Origin: Prado023 sp963818445
GTDB taxonomy: Bacteria; Actinomycetota; Actinomycetes; S36-B12; CAIYMF01
Direction: 5' to 3'
NCBI GenBank assembly: GCA_963818445.1
Contig: CAWFSG010000001.1
Location: 186,001-250,000, forward strand
DNA: 64,000 nucleotides
Shown here: positions 41,233-49,893 of the stretch, piece by piece
Layout of the letters: each line of letters opens with the position of its first letter
Position numbering within the stretch: position 1 is the stretch's first letter
Position numbers and translations under genes: made by a program
The notes under the pieces: model-generated
Database searches by the model: none
The model's input: the letters and a program-made list of their open reading frames with translations, nothing else
What the model was told of the DNA's origin: nothing

Positions 41233-42293
41233 TCCTGATCGTCCTGAGCGGCATGATCTCGCTGGGGCTGGCGGCGCTCTGCACCCCGCTGCTCATCAAG
41301 GTCCTCAGCCGTCGCAACCTCGCCCAGTCGATCCGGGAATCCGGCGACGGGATCGTCTACCCCGAGCACAGCGGCAAGCGGGGGACGCCCTCCATGGGCG
41401 GCCTGGCCATCGTCGGGGCGGTGGTCCTGGGGTACGGCGGGGCCCACCTGCTGCGCTGGACCACGCCCACCGCCTCCGGGCTGCTGGCGATGTACCTGAT
41501 GGTCGGGCTGGCGCTCGTCGGGTTCGCCGACGACTACCTCAAGGTCTTCAAGTCGCGCAGCGGGGGGATCCGGGCCCGCACCAAGCTGCTCGGCCAGGCG
41601 GCCGTGGCCCTGAGCTTCGCCTACCTGGCCACCAGGTTCCCCGACGACCAGGGGGTCACGCCGGCCGCGGCGGCGATCTCCGGGGTCCGCGACCTCCCAT
41701 GGGTGCTGCCCGTGGGCCTGTTCATGCTGTGGATCTGGTTCCTGGTCACCGCGATCACCAACGGGGTCAACCTGACCGACGGCCTCGACGGCCTGGCGTC
41801 CGGTGCGTCGGTCCTGACATTCGGCGGCTTCACGCTCATCGGGGTGTGGCAGTACGGGCAGAGCTGCGCCTACGAGGTGACCAGCGGCTGCTACACCGTG
41901 CGCGATCCGCTGGACCTTGCGGCGTTCGCGGTGGCCTGCGCCGGGGCAACCTTCGGCTTCCTGTGGTGGAACACCAGCCCGGCGCAGATCTTCATGGGGG
42001 ACACGGGCAGCCTCGCGCTCGGTGGCGCGATGGCGGCCCTGGCGATCATGACGCGCACGGAGCTGCTGTTCGTGCTCCTCGGCGGGCTCTTCGTGATCAT
42101 CACCCTGTCGGTCGTCGCCCAGGTGGGCTCCTTCAAGCTCACCGGGAAGCGGGTGCTGCGGATGGCGCCACTGCACCACCACTTCGAGATGCTCGGCTGG
42201 CACGAGATCACCATCGTGGTGCGGTTCTGGCTCATCCAGGGGCTCTGCGTGGCGGCCGGACTGGCGCTGTTCTACGCGGAGTGGGTGCGCTGA
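41229..42293 (+). CDS. mraY: Phospho-N-acetylmuramoyl-pentapeptide transferase
   Basis: MraY transfers phospho-MurNAc-pentapeptide to undecaprenyl phosphate, making lipid I. The 354-residue protein has about ten transmembrane helices and the conserved cytoplasmic loops: KRGTPSMGGLAI, VGFADDYLKVFKSRSGG (the DD pair), NGVNLTDGLDGLASG, FMGDTGSLALGG and APLHHHFEMLGWHE. All are intact. ATG 41229 overlaps the murF stop; its stop shares one base with murD (TGATG). Confidence 0.96.
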   Translation: MILIVLSGMISLGLAALCTPLLIKVLSRRNLAQSIRESGDGIVYPEHSGKRGTPSMGGLAIVGAVVLGYGGAHLLRWTTPTASGLLAMYLMVGLALVGFADDYLKVFKSRSGGIRARTKLLGQAAVALSFAYLATRFPDDQGVTPAAAAISGVRDLPWVLPVGLFMLWIWFLVTAITNGVNLTDGLDGLASGASVLTFGGFTLIGVWQYGQSCAYEVTSGCYTVRDPLDLAAFAVACAGATFGFLWWNTSPAQIFMGDTGSLALGGAMAALAIMTRTELLFVLLGGLFVIITLSVVAQVGSFKLTGKRVLRMAPLHHHFEMLGWHEITIVVRFWLIQGLCVAAGLALFYAEWVR

Positions 42294-43741
42294 TGATCGA
42301 CGACCTGCGCCGGGACTCCGACTGGAGCGGGGTCCACGTGGCCGTGGCGGGCATCGGCATCGCCGGGTTCGCTGCCGCGGACGCGCTGCTCTCGCTGGGC
42401 GCCCGGGTCAGTGCCGTCGACGCGGGCGACGGCCCCCGCCAGCAGGAGCGGGCCCAGATCCTGGAGGTCCTCGGCGCGACGGTCCGGCTGGGGGACGGCG
42501 ACACGCTGCCCGATGGTGTCGACCTGCTCGTGGTCTCCCCGGGGCTCTCGCCGCTGTCGGCGATCATCGCGGCGGCCCAGGGGGCTGGCGTGCCCGTCTG
42601 GGGTGAGCTGGAGCTGGCCTGGCGGTTGCGCCTGGCGCAGGGCGCCGCGCCCTGGCTGGTCGTCACCGGGACCAACGGCAAGACCACCACCACCCTGATG
42701 CTCGAGTCGATGCTGCGTGCTGCCGGCCTGCGCACCCTCGCGGCGGGCAACATCGGCGTCTCGATGGTCGACGTCGTGATGGCCGAGGCGACGCCCGAGG
42801 GGGCCCTGGACGTCATCGCGGTGGAGGTCGGCGCCCCGCAGCTGCCGTTCCTGCACTCCATGAGCCCCCAGGCCGCGGTGTGCCTGAACATCGCCGAGGA
42901 CCACGTCGACCTGTTCGGGTCGTTCGAGGCCTACGTCGCGGCCAAGGCCCGCATCTACCAGCGCACCCAGGTGGCAGCGGTCTACAACGTGGCCGACGAG
43001 GTGACCCGGCAGATGGTCGAGGATGCCGACGTCGTCGAGGGCTGCCGGGCGATCGGTTTCACCCTGGGGATCCCGGACATCAGCATGCTCGGCGTGGTCG
43101 AGGAGTTCCTCGTGGACCGTGCGTTCGTGCCCGATCGCAGCCGGGCGGCCCAGGAGCTGGCGACCACCGCGGACGTGCGACCGTCAGCACCGCACAACGT
43201 GGCCAACGCGCTGGCAGCGGCCGCGCTGGCCCGGGCCCACGGCGTGCCCGCGACGGCGATCCGCGACGGACTGCGCGCCTTCGAACCGGCAGGTCACCGG
43301 ATCGCCGACGTCGGGACTGTCGCCGGGGTCCGGTACGTCGATGACTCCAAGGCCACGAACTGCCATGCTGCGCAGACCTCGTTGATGGCATATGACCGGG
43401 TTGTCTGGATTGCCGGTGGACTGGCCAAGGGCCAGCAGTTCGACGACCTGGTGCGCGCGACTGCCGGCCAGATGACGGGCGTGGTCCTCCTCGGCGCGGA
43501 CCGCCAGGTCATTGCCGACGCGATCGCGCGACACGCCCCGGATCTGCCGATCGTGGAGGTGTCCCGGACCGACACTGGTGCCATGGCAGAGGTCGTGGCG
43601 GCAGCCGCGGCCATGGCAGGGCCGGGCGGCACCGTGTTGCTGGCCCCGGGGTGCGCATCGTGGGACATGTTCCGCGACTACGCCCAACGGGGTGACATGT
43701 TCGCCGAGGCCGTGAAGTCGTTGGCGCAGGAGGGCACGTGA
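42293..43741 (+). CDS. murD: UDP-N-acetylmuramoylalanine--D-glutamate ligase
   Basis: This 482-residue Mur ligase adds D-glutamate. It has an N-terminal Rossmann domain (HVAVAGIGIAGFAAADALL), the P-loop VVTGTNGKTTTTLML, CLNIAEDHVDLFGSFEAY, VDDSKATNCHA and the C-terminal LLAPGCASWDMFRDYAQRG. One departure from the usual MurD pattern is EVGAPQL where most orthologues have E(L/V)SSFQL. The start ATG 42293 shares an A with the mraY stop. It overlaps ftsW by 4 nt. Confidence 0.94.
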   Translation: MIDDLRRDSDWSGVHVAVAGIGIAGFAAADALLSLGARVSAVDAGDGPRQQERAQILEVLGATVRLGDGDTLPDGVDLLVVSPGLSPLSAIIAAAQGAGVPVWGELELAWRLRLAQGAAPWLVVTGTNGKTTTTLMLESMLRAAGLRTLAAGNIGVSMVDVVMAEATPEGALDVIAVEVGAPQLPFLHSMSPQAAVCLNIAEDHVDLFGSFEAYVAAKARIYQRTQVAAVYNVADEVTRQMVEDADVVEGCRAIGFTLGIPDISMLGVVEEFLVDRAFVPDRSRAAQELATTADVRPSAPHNVANALAAAALARAHGVPATAIRDGLRAFEPAGHRIADVGTVAGVRYVDDSKATNCHAAQTSLMAYDRVVWIAGGLAKGQQFDDLVRATAGQMTGVVLLGADRQVIADAIARHAPDLPIVEVSRTDTGAMAEVVAAAAAMAGPGGTVLLAPGCASWDMFRDYAQRGDMFAEAVKSLAQEGT

Positions 43742-44967
43742 GCCAGACCCGATCCCCCCGGATCTCCGCCGAGGAGCGCATCGAGGACGGCCTCAACGAG
43801 CCCGGGTGGCGTGATCGCCTCAACCAGCATCCGATGGCCCCCTACTACCTGATCCTGGGCGCGGCCATGCTGTTGCTGGTCCTGGGCCTGGTGATGGTGC
43901 TCAGCTCGTCGGGGGTCGAGTCCTACGAGATCTACGACTCCGCCTTCACCCTGTTCAGCCGCCAGGCCGTCTTCGCCGTCATCGGCGTGGTCGCGATGCT
44001 GATCATCTCGCGGCTGCCCATCGGTGTGTTCCGGCGCTTCGCACTGGCCTTCCTCGTGCTGAGCATCTTCATGCTCGTGCTCACGTTCGTGCCCGGCATC
44101 GGTGCCCCGGTGAACGGCCAGCGCAACTGGATCCGGCTCGTCGGGCCCTTCCGGTTGCAGCCCTCGGAGTTCGCGAAGCTGGGGCTGATCCTCTGGTCCG
44201 CAGACCTGTTCGCCCGCCGGGAGGCCTACCTCCACCAGTGGCGCGCGCTGTTGGTGCCCTTCATGCCGGTCGTCGCCGTCGTTGTGGGGCTGGTCGTCCT
44301 TGAGGGCGACCTGGGCACAGCGATCGTCATCTCCATCATCGTGGCTGCGCTGCTGTTCGTCGTCGGTGCGCCGATGCGGATCTTCGTGGCGTTCGGCGCC
44401 GTGGGCCTGGCGGGGATCGCGCTGCTGTCACTGACCGCCGGATACCGCATGCGGCGCTTCACCGCGTGGCTGCATCCCGAGGCCGACCTGGACGGCGCCG
44501 GCTGGCAGCTCACCCAGGGCAAGGTCGCGCTCGGCACCGGGGGCTGGTGGGGAGTCGGCCTGGGTGGCAGCCGGGAGAAGTGGGGGGCGCTGCCGGAGGC
44601 GCACACCGACTTCATCTTCCCGGTGATCGGCGAGGAGCTCGGCCTGTTCGGCGCCCTGACCGTGCTCGGGCTGTTCGCCGCCATCACGATCTTCGCCCTG
44701 CGGATGGCCATCCGGACCAGTGACTCGTTCGTGCGGATCACCTGCGTCGGCATCGTGGCGTGGATCGTCGGACAGGCCCTGATCAACCTCGGAGCCGTCC
44801 TGCAGCTGCTGCCCATCACCGGTGTGCCCCTGCCGTTCATCTCCTACGGCGGGTCGTCGCTGCTTCCGTCGCTGATGGCCATCGGAGTCCTGCTGGCCTT
44901 TGCCCGGCAGGAGGCTGTGCGCGCCGGGGTCCGGCGCTCCCGACGCACCTCGGCCGTGGAGGTCTGA
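43738..44967 (+). CDS. ftsW: SEDS-family lipid II polymerase
   Basis: This 409-residue protein has ten predicted transmembrane helices, preceded by a 35-residue cytoplasmic N-terminus. SEDS-family signature stretches include GQRNWIRLVGPFRLQPSEFAKLG, VVLEGDLGTAIVI (with the catalytic-site Asp), PEAHTDFIFPVIGEELG and LPLPFISYGGSSLL variants near the C-terminus. It polymerises lipid II at the septum, working with the FtsI transpeptidase encoded upstream. GTG 43738 lies in the murD stop. murG starts 2 nt downstream. Confidence 0.95.
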   Translation: MSQTRSPRISAEERIEDGLNEPGWRDRLNQHPMAPYYLILGAAMLLLVLGLVMVLSSSGVESYEIYDSAFTLFSRQAVFAVIGVVAMLIISRLPIGVFRRFALAFLVLSIFMLVLTFVPGIGAPVNGQRNWIRLVGPFRLQPSEFAKLGLILWSADLFARREAYLHQWRALLVPFMPVVAVVVGLVVLEGDLGTAIVISIIVAALLFVVGAPMRIFVAFGAVGLAGIALLSLTAGYRMRRFTAWLHPEADLDGAGWQLTQGKVALGTGGWWGVGLGGSREKWGALPEAHTDFIFPVIGEELGLFGALTVLGLFAAITIFALRMAIRTSDSFVRITCVGIVAWIVGQALINLGAVLQLLPITGVPLPFISYGGSSLLPSLMAIGVLLAFARQEAVRAGVRRSRRTSAVEV

Positions 44968-44969
44968 GG

Positions 44970-46061
44970 GTGCACGTCGTCCTGGCCGGAGGTGGGACCG
45001 CGGGGCACATCGAGCCCGCCCTGAACCTCGCCGACGCACTGCGGCGCCGCGACCCCGATGTGGGCATCACGGCCCTGGGGACGGACAGGGGCCTCGAGGG
45101 GCGCCTGGTGCCCGCCCGGGGTTACGAGCTGCGGATGATCCCTGCCGTTCCGCTGCCTCGCCGGCCGTCGGGTGATCTCGTGACCCTGCCCAGGCGGGTC
45201 CGCGAGGCGCTGGGCCAGACCGAGGCGATCCTTGCTGACGTCCACGCCGATGTCGTCGTCGGCTTCGGCGGCTACGTGGCCCTGCCGGCCTACCTCGCAG
45301 CGCGCCGGACGAGGACACCGCTGGTGATCCACGAGGCCAACGCGCGCCCCGGCCTGGCCAACCGGGTGGGTGCCCGCTTCACCACCCACGTCGCCGAGGC
45401 GGTGGCCGGCACGCTCCCGGGTGGGCGAAGGATCGGAATCCCCTTGCGCTCGACGATCTCCACGCTCGACCGGGGGGCGGCCCGGGGCGAGGCGCGCGCG
45501 GCCCTGGGCCTGGCTCCGCAGGGACTGGTCCTGCTGGTGTTCGGTGGCTCCCAGGGTGCGCAGCGGATCAACGCTGCTGTCTCCGCAGCGCTGCCGGGGC
45601 TCCTGGACCTCGGCGTCCAGGTGCTGCACTCGGTCGGGCAGGCCAACATCGACGCCGTCACGGACTCGGGGCCCGGGTACCACCCTGTGGCCTACCTGGA
45701 TCGGATGGACCTCGCCTACGCTGCCGCCGACCTCGTGGTCAGCCGCAGCGGTGCGATGACCTGCGCCGAGCTGGCAGCCGTCGGCCTGCCCGCGATCTAC
45801 GTGCCCTTCCCGATCGGCAACGGCGAGCAGCGGCTCAACGCCCTGCCCGTGGTCAACGCCGGTGGAGGGCTGCTCGTTGCTGATGAGGACCTCAACGGGG
45901 ACACCCTCCTGGCCGACGTCCGGGCGCTCGTGGCCGATCCGGAGCGCATCGAGCGAATGGGTGCCCGGGCCGCCGCCCACGGCATCCGCGATGCTGACGA
46001 GAAGCTTGCCGACATGGTGATCGACGCAGCCGGCCGACCCGCCGGGCGCAGGGCGAGGTGA
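44970..46061 (+). CDS. murG: UDP-N-acetylglucosamine--lipid I GlcNAc transferase
   Basis: This 363-residue GT28 enzyme makes lipid II on the inner membrane face. It has the N-terminal HVVLAGGGTAGHIEPALNLA, VVVGFGGYVALPAYLAA, VIHEANARPGLANR, VFGGSQGAQRIN and the donor-binding SRSGAMTCAELAAVGLPAIYVPFP. The GTG at 44970 begins exactly at the family N-terminus, 2 nt after the ftsW stop; a longer open frame upstream is unrelated sequence. Its stop overlaps murC by 4 nt. Confidence 0.95.
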   Translation: MHVVLAGGGTAGHIEPALNLADALRRRDPDVGITALGTDRGLEGRLVPARGYELRMIPAVPLPRRPSGDLVTLPRRVREALGQTEAILADVHADVVVGFGGYVALPAYLAARRTRTPLVIHEANARPGLANRVGARFTTHVAEAVAGTLPGGRRIGIPLRSTISTLDRGAARGEARAALGLAPQGLVLLVFGGSQGAQRINAAVSAALPGLLDLGVQVLHSVGQANIDAVTDSGPGYHPVAYLDRMDLAYAAADLVVSRSGAMTCAELAAVGLPAIYVPFPIGNGEQRLNALPVVNAGGGLLVADEDLNGDTLLADVRALVADPERIERMGARAAAHGIRDADEKLADMVIDAAGRPAGRRAR

Positions 46062-47467
46062 GCCAGATGGTGGACCTGACCGGCCACGTGCACATCGTGG
46101 GCATCGGGGGTGCCGGCATGTCCGGGATCGCCCGGATCCTGGTGGCCCGAGGGGCGGTGGTGTCCGGCAGCGATGCCAAGGAGTCCCGACGGCTGGTGGC
46201 GCTGCGGGCCCTGGGGATCGACGCCCGGGTCGGGCACGACGCGGCCAACGTCGAGGGCGCGGACGTCGTGGTCATCTCCACGGCGATCAAGGCGACGAAC
46301 CCCGAGGTCATCGGCGCCCACGAGCGCGGGATCCCGGTCGTGTCCCGGGCCGATGCCCTGGCGGCGGTGATGGCCGGTTTCCGAGGGGTGGCCGTGGCCG
46401 GCACGCACGGCAAGACCACCACCACCTCGATGCTGACCATCGCGGTCCAGCACTGCGGGGCTGACCCCTCGTTCGCGATCGGCAGCGAGCTCAACGACTC
46501 CGGTGCCAACGCCCACCAGGGCGCCGGGGACCTGTTCATCGTGGAGGCCGACGAGTCCGACGGATCGTTCCTGAGACTCCCGGCAATTGCCGGGATCGTG
46601 ACGAACGTCGAGGCCGACCACCTCGATCACTGGGGCACCTTCGACGCGATCGAGGACGGCTTCGTCGAGTTCGCGACCGGGATCTCGGCCGCTGGCGGCT
46701 TCGTGGTGGCCTGCGCCGACGACCCCGGCTCAGCGCGGATGGCGCGCAGGGCCCGGGACCTCGGCGTCGACGTGCGCACCTACGGGCTGGACGCCGGCGC
46801 TGACTTCGTGCTCAGCGAGGTCGTGACCTCCGCCACCGGATCCGGGGCCCTGGTGACCAGGGGCGATGAGGTCGTGGGCAGGCTCAGCCTCCAGGTGCAT
46901 GGCACCCACAACGTCCTGAACGCTGCCGCTGCGCTCGTCGCTGCGATCGGCTTGGGTTTCCCTGCCGCCGAGGTCCTCGAGGGCCTGTCGCTGTTCAGCG
47001 GGACCCGGCGGCGCTTCGACTTCAAGGGCGAGGTCGCCGGGATCCGCGTGTTCGATGACTACGCCCACCACCCCACCGAGATCGCCGCGACCCTGCGAGC
47101 CGCACGGGAGGTGGTGGGGGAGGGCAACCTCGTCGTCGCCTTCCAGGCCCACCACTACTACCGCACGGCCATGTTCGTCGACGAGTTCGGCCAGGCCCTG
47201 GGGTTGGCCGACCAGGTCGTGGTGCTCGAGGTGTATGCACCGGGCGAGGACCCGATCCCGGGCGCCAGCGGTCAGTCCATGGCACGCCACGTCCCGCTTC
47301 CGCCCGACCAGGTGGTGTTCGAGCCCTCGTGGTCGGCGGTCGCGGCGCATCTGGCTGATCGCGCCCAGCCCGGCGACATCGTGATGACCCTCGGGGCTGG
47401 GGACATCGTCCTGCTCGGCGCCGAAGTGCTGGACCTGCTCGCCCGACGTCACGGAGCCGCGACATGA
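46058..47467 (+). CDS. murC: UDP-N-acetylmuramate--L-alanine ligase
   Basis: This 469-residue Mur ligase adds the first L-alanine. It has the Rossmann opening VHIVGIGGAGMSGIARIL, the P-loop AVAGTHGKTTTTSML, VEADESDGSFLRLP, VTNVEADHLDHWGTFDAI and the DYAHHPTEIAATL motif. GTG 46058 overlaps the murG stop; an in-frame ATG at 46067 is an alternative start. The murG-murC-ftsQ order is the actinobacterial one. ddl and ftsA are absent from this cluster, as expected for actinobacteria. Confidence 0.95.
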   Translation: MSQMVDLTGHVHIVGIGGAGMSGIARILVARGAVVSGSDAKESRRLVALRALGIDARVGHDAANVEGADVVVISTAIKATNPEVIGAHERGIPVVSRADALAAVMAGFRGVAVAGTHGKTTTTSMLTIAVQHCGADPSFAIGSELNDSGANAHQGAGDLFIVEADESDGSFLRLPAIAGIVTNVEADHLDHWGTFDAIEDGFVEFATGISAAGGFVVACADDPGSARMARRARDLGVDVRTYGLDAGADFVLSEVVTSATGSGALVTRGDEVVGRLSLQVHGTHNVLNAAAALVAAIGLGFPAAEVLEGLSLFSGTRRRFDFKGEVAGIRVFDDYAHHPTEIAATLRAAREVVGEGNLVVAFQAHHYYRTAMFVDEFGQALGLADQVVVLEVYAPGEDPIPGASGQSMARHVPLPPDQVVFEPSWSAVAAHLADRAQPGDIVMTLGAGDIVLLGAEVLDLLARRHGAAT

Positions 47468-48231
47468 CCGAGAACGAGACCGTCGAGATCCTCCCCGAGG
47501 AGTCCGTCGCGGGGCCACAGGCGGCGCCCCCCGCACGCCGCGCGGCCCATCCCGGTCGCCGGCGCCGGATCCTGCTCGCGGGTGTCGCCGGGTTGGGCCT
47601 GGTCTACTGGGTGGGCTGGCAGTCCCCACTGACCCTCGTCGAGCACGTGGTCGTGGACGCTCCGCGGGGCCTGTCCGCGGAGTCCATCCGGCTGGCCTCG
47701 GGGATCTCGGCCGTCGACCGGGTCCCGTCCGTGGACGCCGAGGCGGTGCGCCTGGGCATCATGACGTCCATCCCCGCCGTTGCCGACGTCCGGCTCGATC
47801 GATCCCTTCCGGACACCATCCGGCTTGCGGTCACCGCCCGCACCCCGCTGGCCGCGGTCGAGGCGGGCAAGGGGTTCTACGTGATGGACTCCCAGGGCGT
47901 GGTCTACGACAAGGTGGCGCGCGCCAAGGACCTGCCGGTCATCAAGGCCCGCACCGACGCCGACCGCGAGATCGCCCGCGGCGTCCTGCTGGCCATCCCT
48001 GAGGACCTGCGCGACAAGGTCACGCGCATCACGGCCAAGAGCCGGGACAACGTCACGCTGGGGCTGCGCGGTGGGGCCACGGTGCGCTGGGGCGGTGTCG
48101 AGGACTCCGACCTCAAGGCCCGGGTCCTGGCCGGCCTGACGGCGGTCAAGGCGACCAGGTACGACGTCAGCGCACCGCTGCTGCCCACCACATCCGGCTC
48201 CCCGACGGACCTGTCGAGCCCCACCGGGTGA
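47464..48231 (+). CDS. ftsQ: Cell division protein FtsQ (POTRA domain)
   Basis: This 255-residue bitopic protein has a cytoplasmic N-terminus (about 1-38, acidic then basic), a transmembrane helix (about 39-56) and an extracytoplasmic POTRA domain (TLVEHVVVDAPRGLSAESIRLA, then SIPAVADVRLDRSLPDTIRLAV). A beta domain follows with AVEAGKGFYVMDSQGVVYDKV. FtsQ links FtsB/FtsL and early divisome proteins. ATG 47464 lies in the murC stop. It ends the tightly overlapped part of the cluster; a 466-nt gap with a hairpin, DnaA-like sites and a promoter separates it from ftsZ. Confidence 0.92.
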   Translation: MTENETVEILPEESVAGPQAAPPARRAAHPGRRRRILLAGVAGLGLVYWVGWQSPLTLVEHVVVDAPRGLSAESIRLASGISAVDRVPSVDAEAVRLGIMTSIPAVADVRLDRSLPDTIRLAVTARTPLAAVEAGKGFYVMDSQGVVYDKVARAKDLPVIKARTDADREIARGVLLAIPEDLRDKVTRITAKSRDNVTLGLRGGATVRWGGVEDSDLKARVLAGLTAVKATRYDVSAPLLPTTSGSPTDLSSPTG

Positions 48232-48240
48232 TCTGAGCCA

Positions 48241-48275
48241 CCGAATCGTGTTCGCCCATAGCGAACATGATTCGG
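48241..48275. terminator. 15-bp inverted repeat right after ftsQ
   Basis: Bases 48241-48255 pair with 48261-48275 (one G-T wobble in 15, loop CCATA). It lies 10 nt after the ftsQ stop. A C-rich rather than U-rich sequence follows, so it may be a Rho-independent-like terminator of the mur/fts operon, an RNA stabiliser, or an operator dyad. Confidence 0.5.
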
Positions 48276-48321
48276 CCTCCTCCCGCGCCCCTCGAGGGCT
48301 CGGGGGAGTGCGCGGCCGCCG

Positions 48322-48364
48322 GCGTCCACAGACGCGCCCGCTCCTGTGGACAAGTTCGTCCACA
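48322..48364. promoter_or_regulatory. Cluster of three DnaA-box-like sites upstream of ftsZ
   Basis: GCGTCCACA (48322-48330, plus), TTGTCCACA (minus strand of 48345-48353; a perfect actinobacterial DnaA box) and TCGTCCACA (48356-48364, plus) lie within 43 nt. The last two form a TGTGGAC/GTCCACA dyad with a 6-nt spacer. The sites are 340-380 nt before the ftsZ start. Function is inferred. A 16-nt repeat (GTCCCCAGCCTGTCCC at 48381-48396 and again from 48414) follows. Confidence 0.4.
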
Positions 48365-48563
48365 TCTGGGTGGGGGACCCGTCCCCAGCCTGTCCCACCC
48401 TTCTCCCCACCCCGTCCCCAGCCTGTCCCCAGGCAGCGCCCGGGCGGCCCTTCCGGCCGGGTGGACCGGGGCCGGGCCTCGGCCCAGCCGTCCGACACGC
48501 CGACGTTCCCGGGGGTCCTTGAAACCGCCGATCCGGGCACCTAGGTTCCCTTCCAACCACAGG

Positions 48564-48600
48564 TTGACATAACTCTAAGCCTCAGGTTGAGGGTGAGAGT
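48564..48600 (+). promoter_or_regulatory. ftsZ promoter region with TTGACA and a nested dyad
   Basis: TTGACA (48564-48569) is a consensus -35. Just after it lies the dyad ACTCT-aag-CCTCA-ggt-TGAGG-gtg-AGAGT (48572-48600), two nested 5-bp arms. Similar dyads sit upstream of ftsZ in other actinobacteria, as far as I recall. I could not assign a convincing -10. Confidence 0.45.
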
Positions 48601-48697
48601 CAAGGAGACCGAAGGTGCAGACCCGCGATGGAGCTCAACCCTCCACCGCACAGTCCGACCCCAACCCTTTTGCAGCAACCAAGAAGGAGAGCCTGAC

Positions 48698-49882
48698 GTG
48701 GCAGCCCCACAGAACTACCTGGCAGTGATCAAGGTCGTCGGGATCGGCGGTGGCGGCGTCAATGCCGTGAACCGGATGATCGAGGTCGGCCTCAAGGGCG
48801 TGGAGTTCATCGCCATCAACACCGACGCGCAGGCGCTGCTGATGAGCGACGCCGACGTCAAGCTCGACATCGGCCGCGAGCTCACCCGTGGCCTGGGTGC
48901 GGGTGCGGATCCCGAGGTCGGCCGCAGGGCCGCCGAGGACCATGCCGAGGAGATCGAGGAGGTCCTCAAGGGGGCCGACATGGTCTTCGTGACGGCGGGC
49001 GAGGGTGGTGGCACCGGCACCGGTGGCGCTCCCGTGGTGGCCAAGATCGCCCGCTCGCTGGGCGCCCTGACCATCGGCGTCGTGACCCGGCCCTTCGGGT
49101 TCGAGGGTCGCCGCCGCAGCGGACAGGCCGACAACGGCATCGAGGGCCTGCGCGCCGAGGTCGACACCCTCATCGTGATCCCCAACGACCGCCTGCTGTC
49201 CATCGCCGACCGCAGCATCTCGATGATCGACGCGTTCCGCCAGGCCGACCAGGTCCTGCTCCAGGGTGTCTCGGGCATCACCGACCTGATCACCACCCCC
49301 GGCCTGATCAACCTGGACTTCGCTGACGTCAAGTCGGTCATGTCCGGAGCCGGCTCGGCCCTCATGGGCATCGGCTCGGCCCGTGGCGACGACCGGGCGG
49401 TGGGCGCTGCGCAGGCCGCGATCGCCAGCCCGCTGCTCGAGGCCAGCATCGACGGCGCGCACGGCGTGCTGCTGTCGATCGCCGGTGGCTCGGACCTGGG
49501 CCTGTTCGAGATCAACGAGTCGGCGCGCCTTGTGGCCGAGGCCGCGCACCCCGATGCCAACATCATCTTCGGTGCCGTCATCGACGACACCCTCGGTGAC
49601 GAGGTCCGGGTCACGGTGATCGCCGCCGGCTTCGACGGCGGGCACCCGCCGACCAAGCGTGAGGCAGCGGCCGGACGCCGCGTCGTCGACGAGGCCGCCG
49701 CGGCGGCCGAGCCCGCGACCCGCGCCGAGGCCCCGGTGTACGCCACGGTCGGAGCCTCGGCAGGCGTGGTCCTCCCGCCCGGGTTGGCCAACGCCGAGAA
49801 GCCCGGTGTCGACCTGCGCCAGCCGCGCACGATCAGCTTCGACGAGCCCGACGACCTCGATGTCCCGGACTTCCTGAAGTAG
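48698..49882 (+). CDS. ftsZ: Cell division GTPase FtsZ
   Basis: FtsZ is the tubulin-like scaffold of the Z ring. The 394-residue protein has VVGIGGGGVNAVNRM, NTDAQAL, the G-box AGEGGGTGTGGAP, TRPFGFEG, the T7 loop NLDFADVKSVM and the C-terminal conserved tail DDLDVPDFLK that binds SepF and other partners. GTG 48698 was chosen because AAGGAGA lies 7 nt upstream and orthologues start MAAPQNYLAVIKVVG; an in-frame ATG at 48587 lies in the promoter dyad. The Pro/Ala-rich linker before the tail is short, about 55 residues. Confidence 0.97.
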   Translation: MAAPQNYLAVIKVVGIGGGGVNAVNRMIEVGLKGVEFIAINTDAQALLMSDADVKLDIGRELTRGLGAGADPEVGRRAAEDHAEEIEEVLKGADMVFVTAGEGGGTGTGGAPVVAKIARSLGALTIGVVTRPFGFEGRRRSGQADNGIEGLRAEVDTLIVIPNDRLLSIADRSISMIDAFRQADQVLLQGVSGITDLITTPGLINLDFADVKSVMSGAGSALMGIGSARGDDRAVGAAQAAIASPLLEASIDGAHGVLLSIAGGSDLGLFEINESARLVAEAAHPDANIIFGAVIDDTLGDEVRVTVIAAGFDGGHPPTKREAAAGRRVVDEAAAAAEPATRAEAPVYATVGASAGVVLPPGLANAEKPGVDLRQPRTISFDEPDDLDVPDFLK

Positions 49883-49893
49883 TCGATGTTCAG

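Noticed and set aside
48248..48572. Open frames of about 100 codons in the ftsQ-ftsZ gap
   Set aside because: They are Pro/Arg-rich, lack ribosome sites, and overlap the hairpin, DnaA-like sites and promoter, so the gap is read as regulatory.
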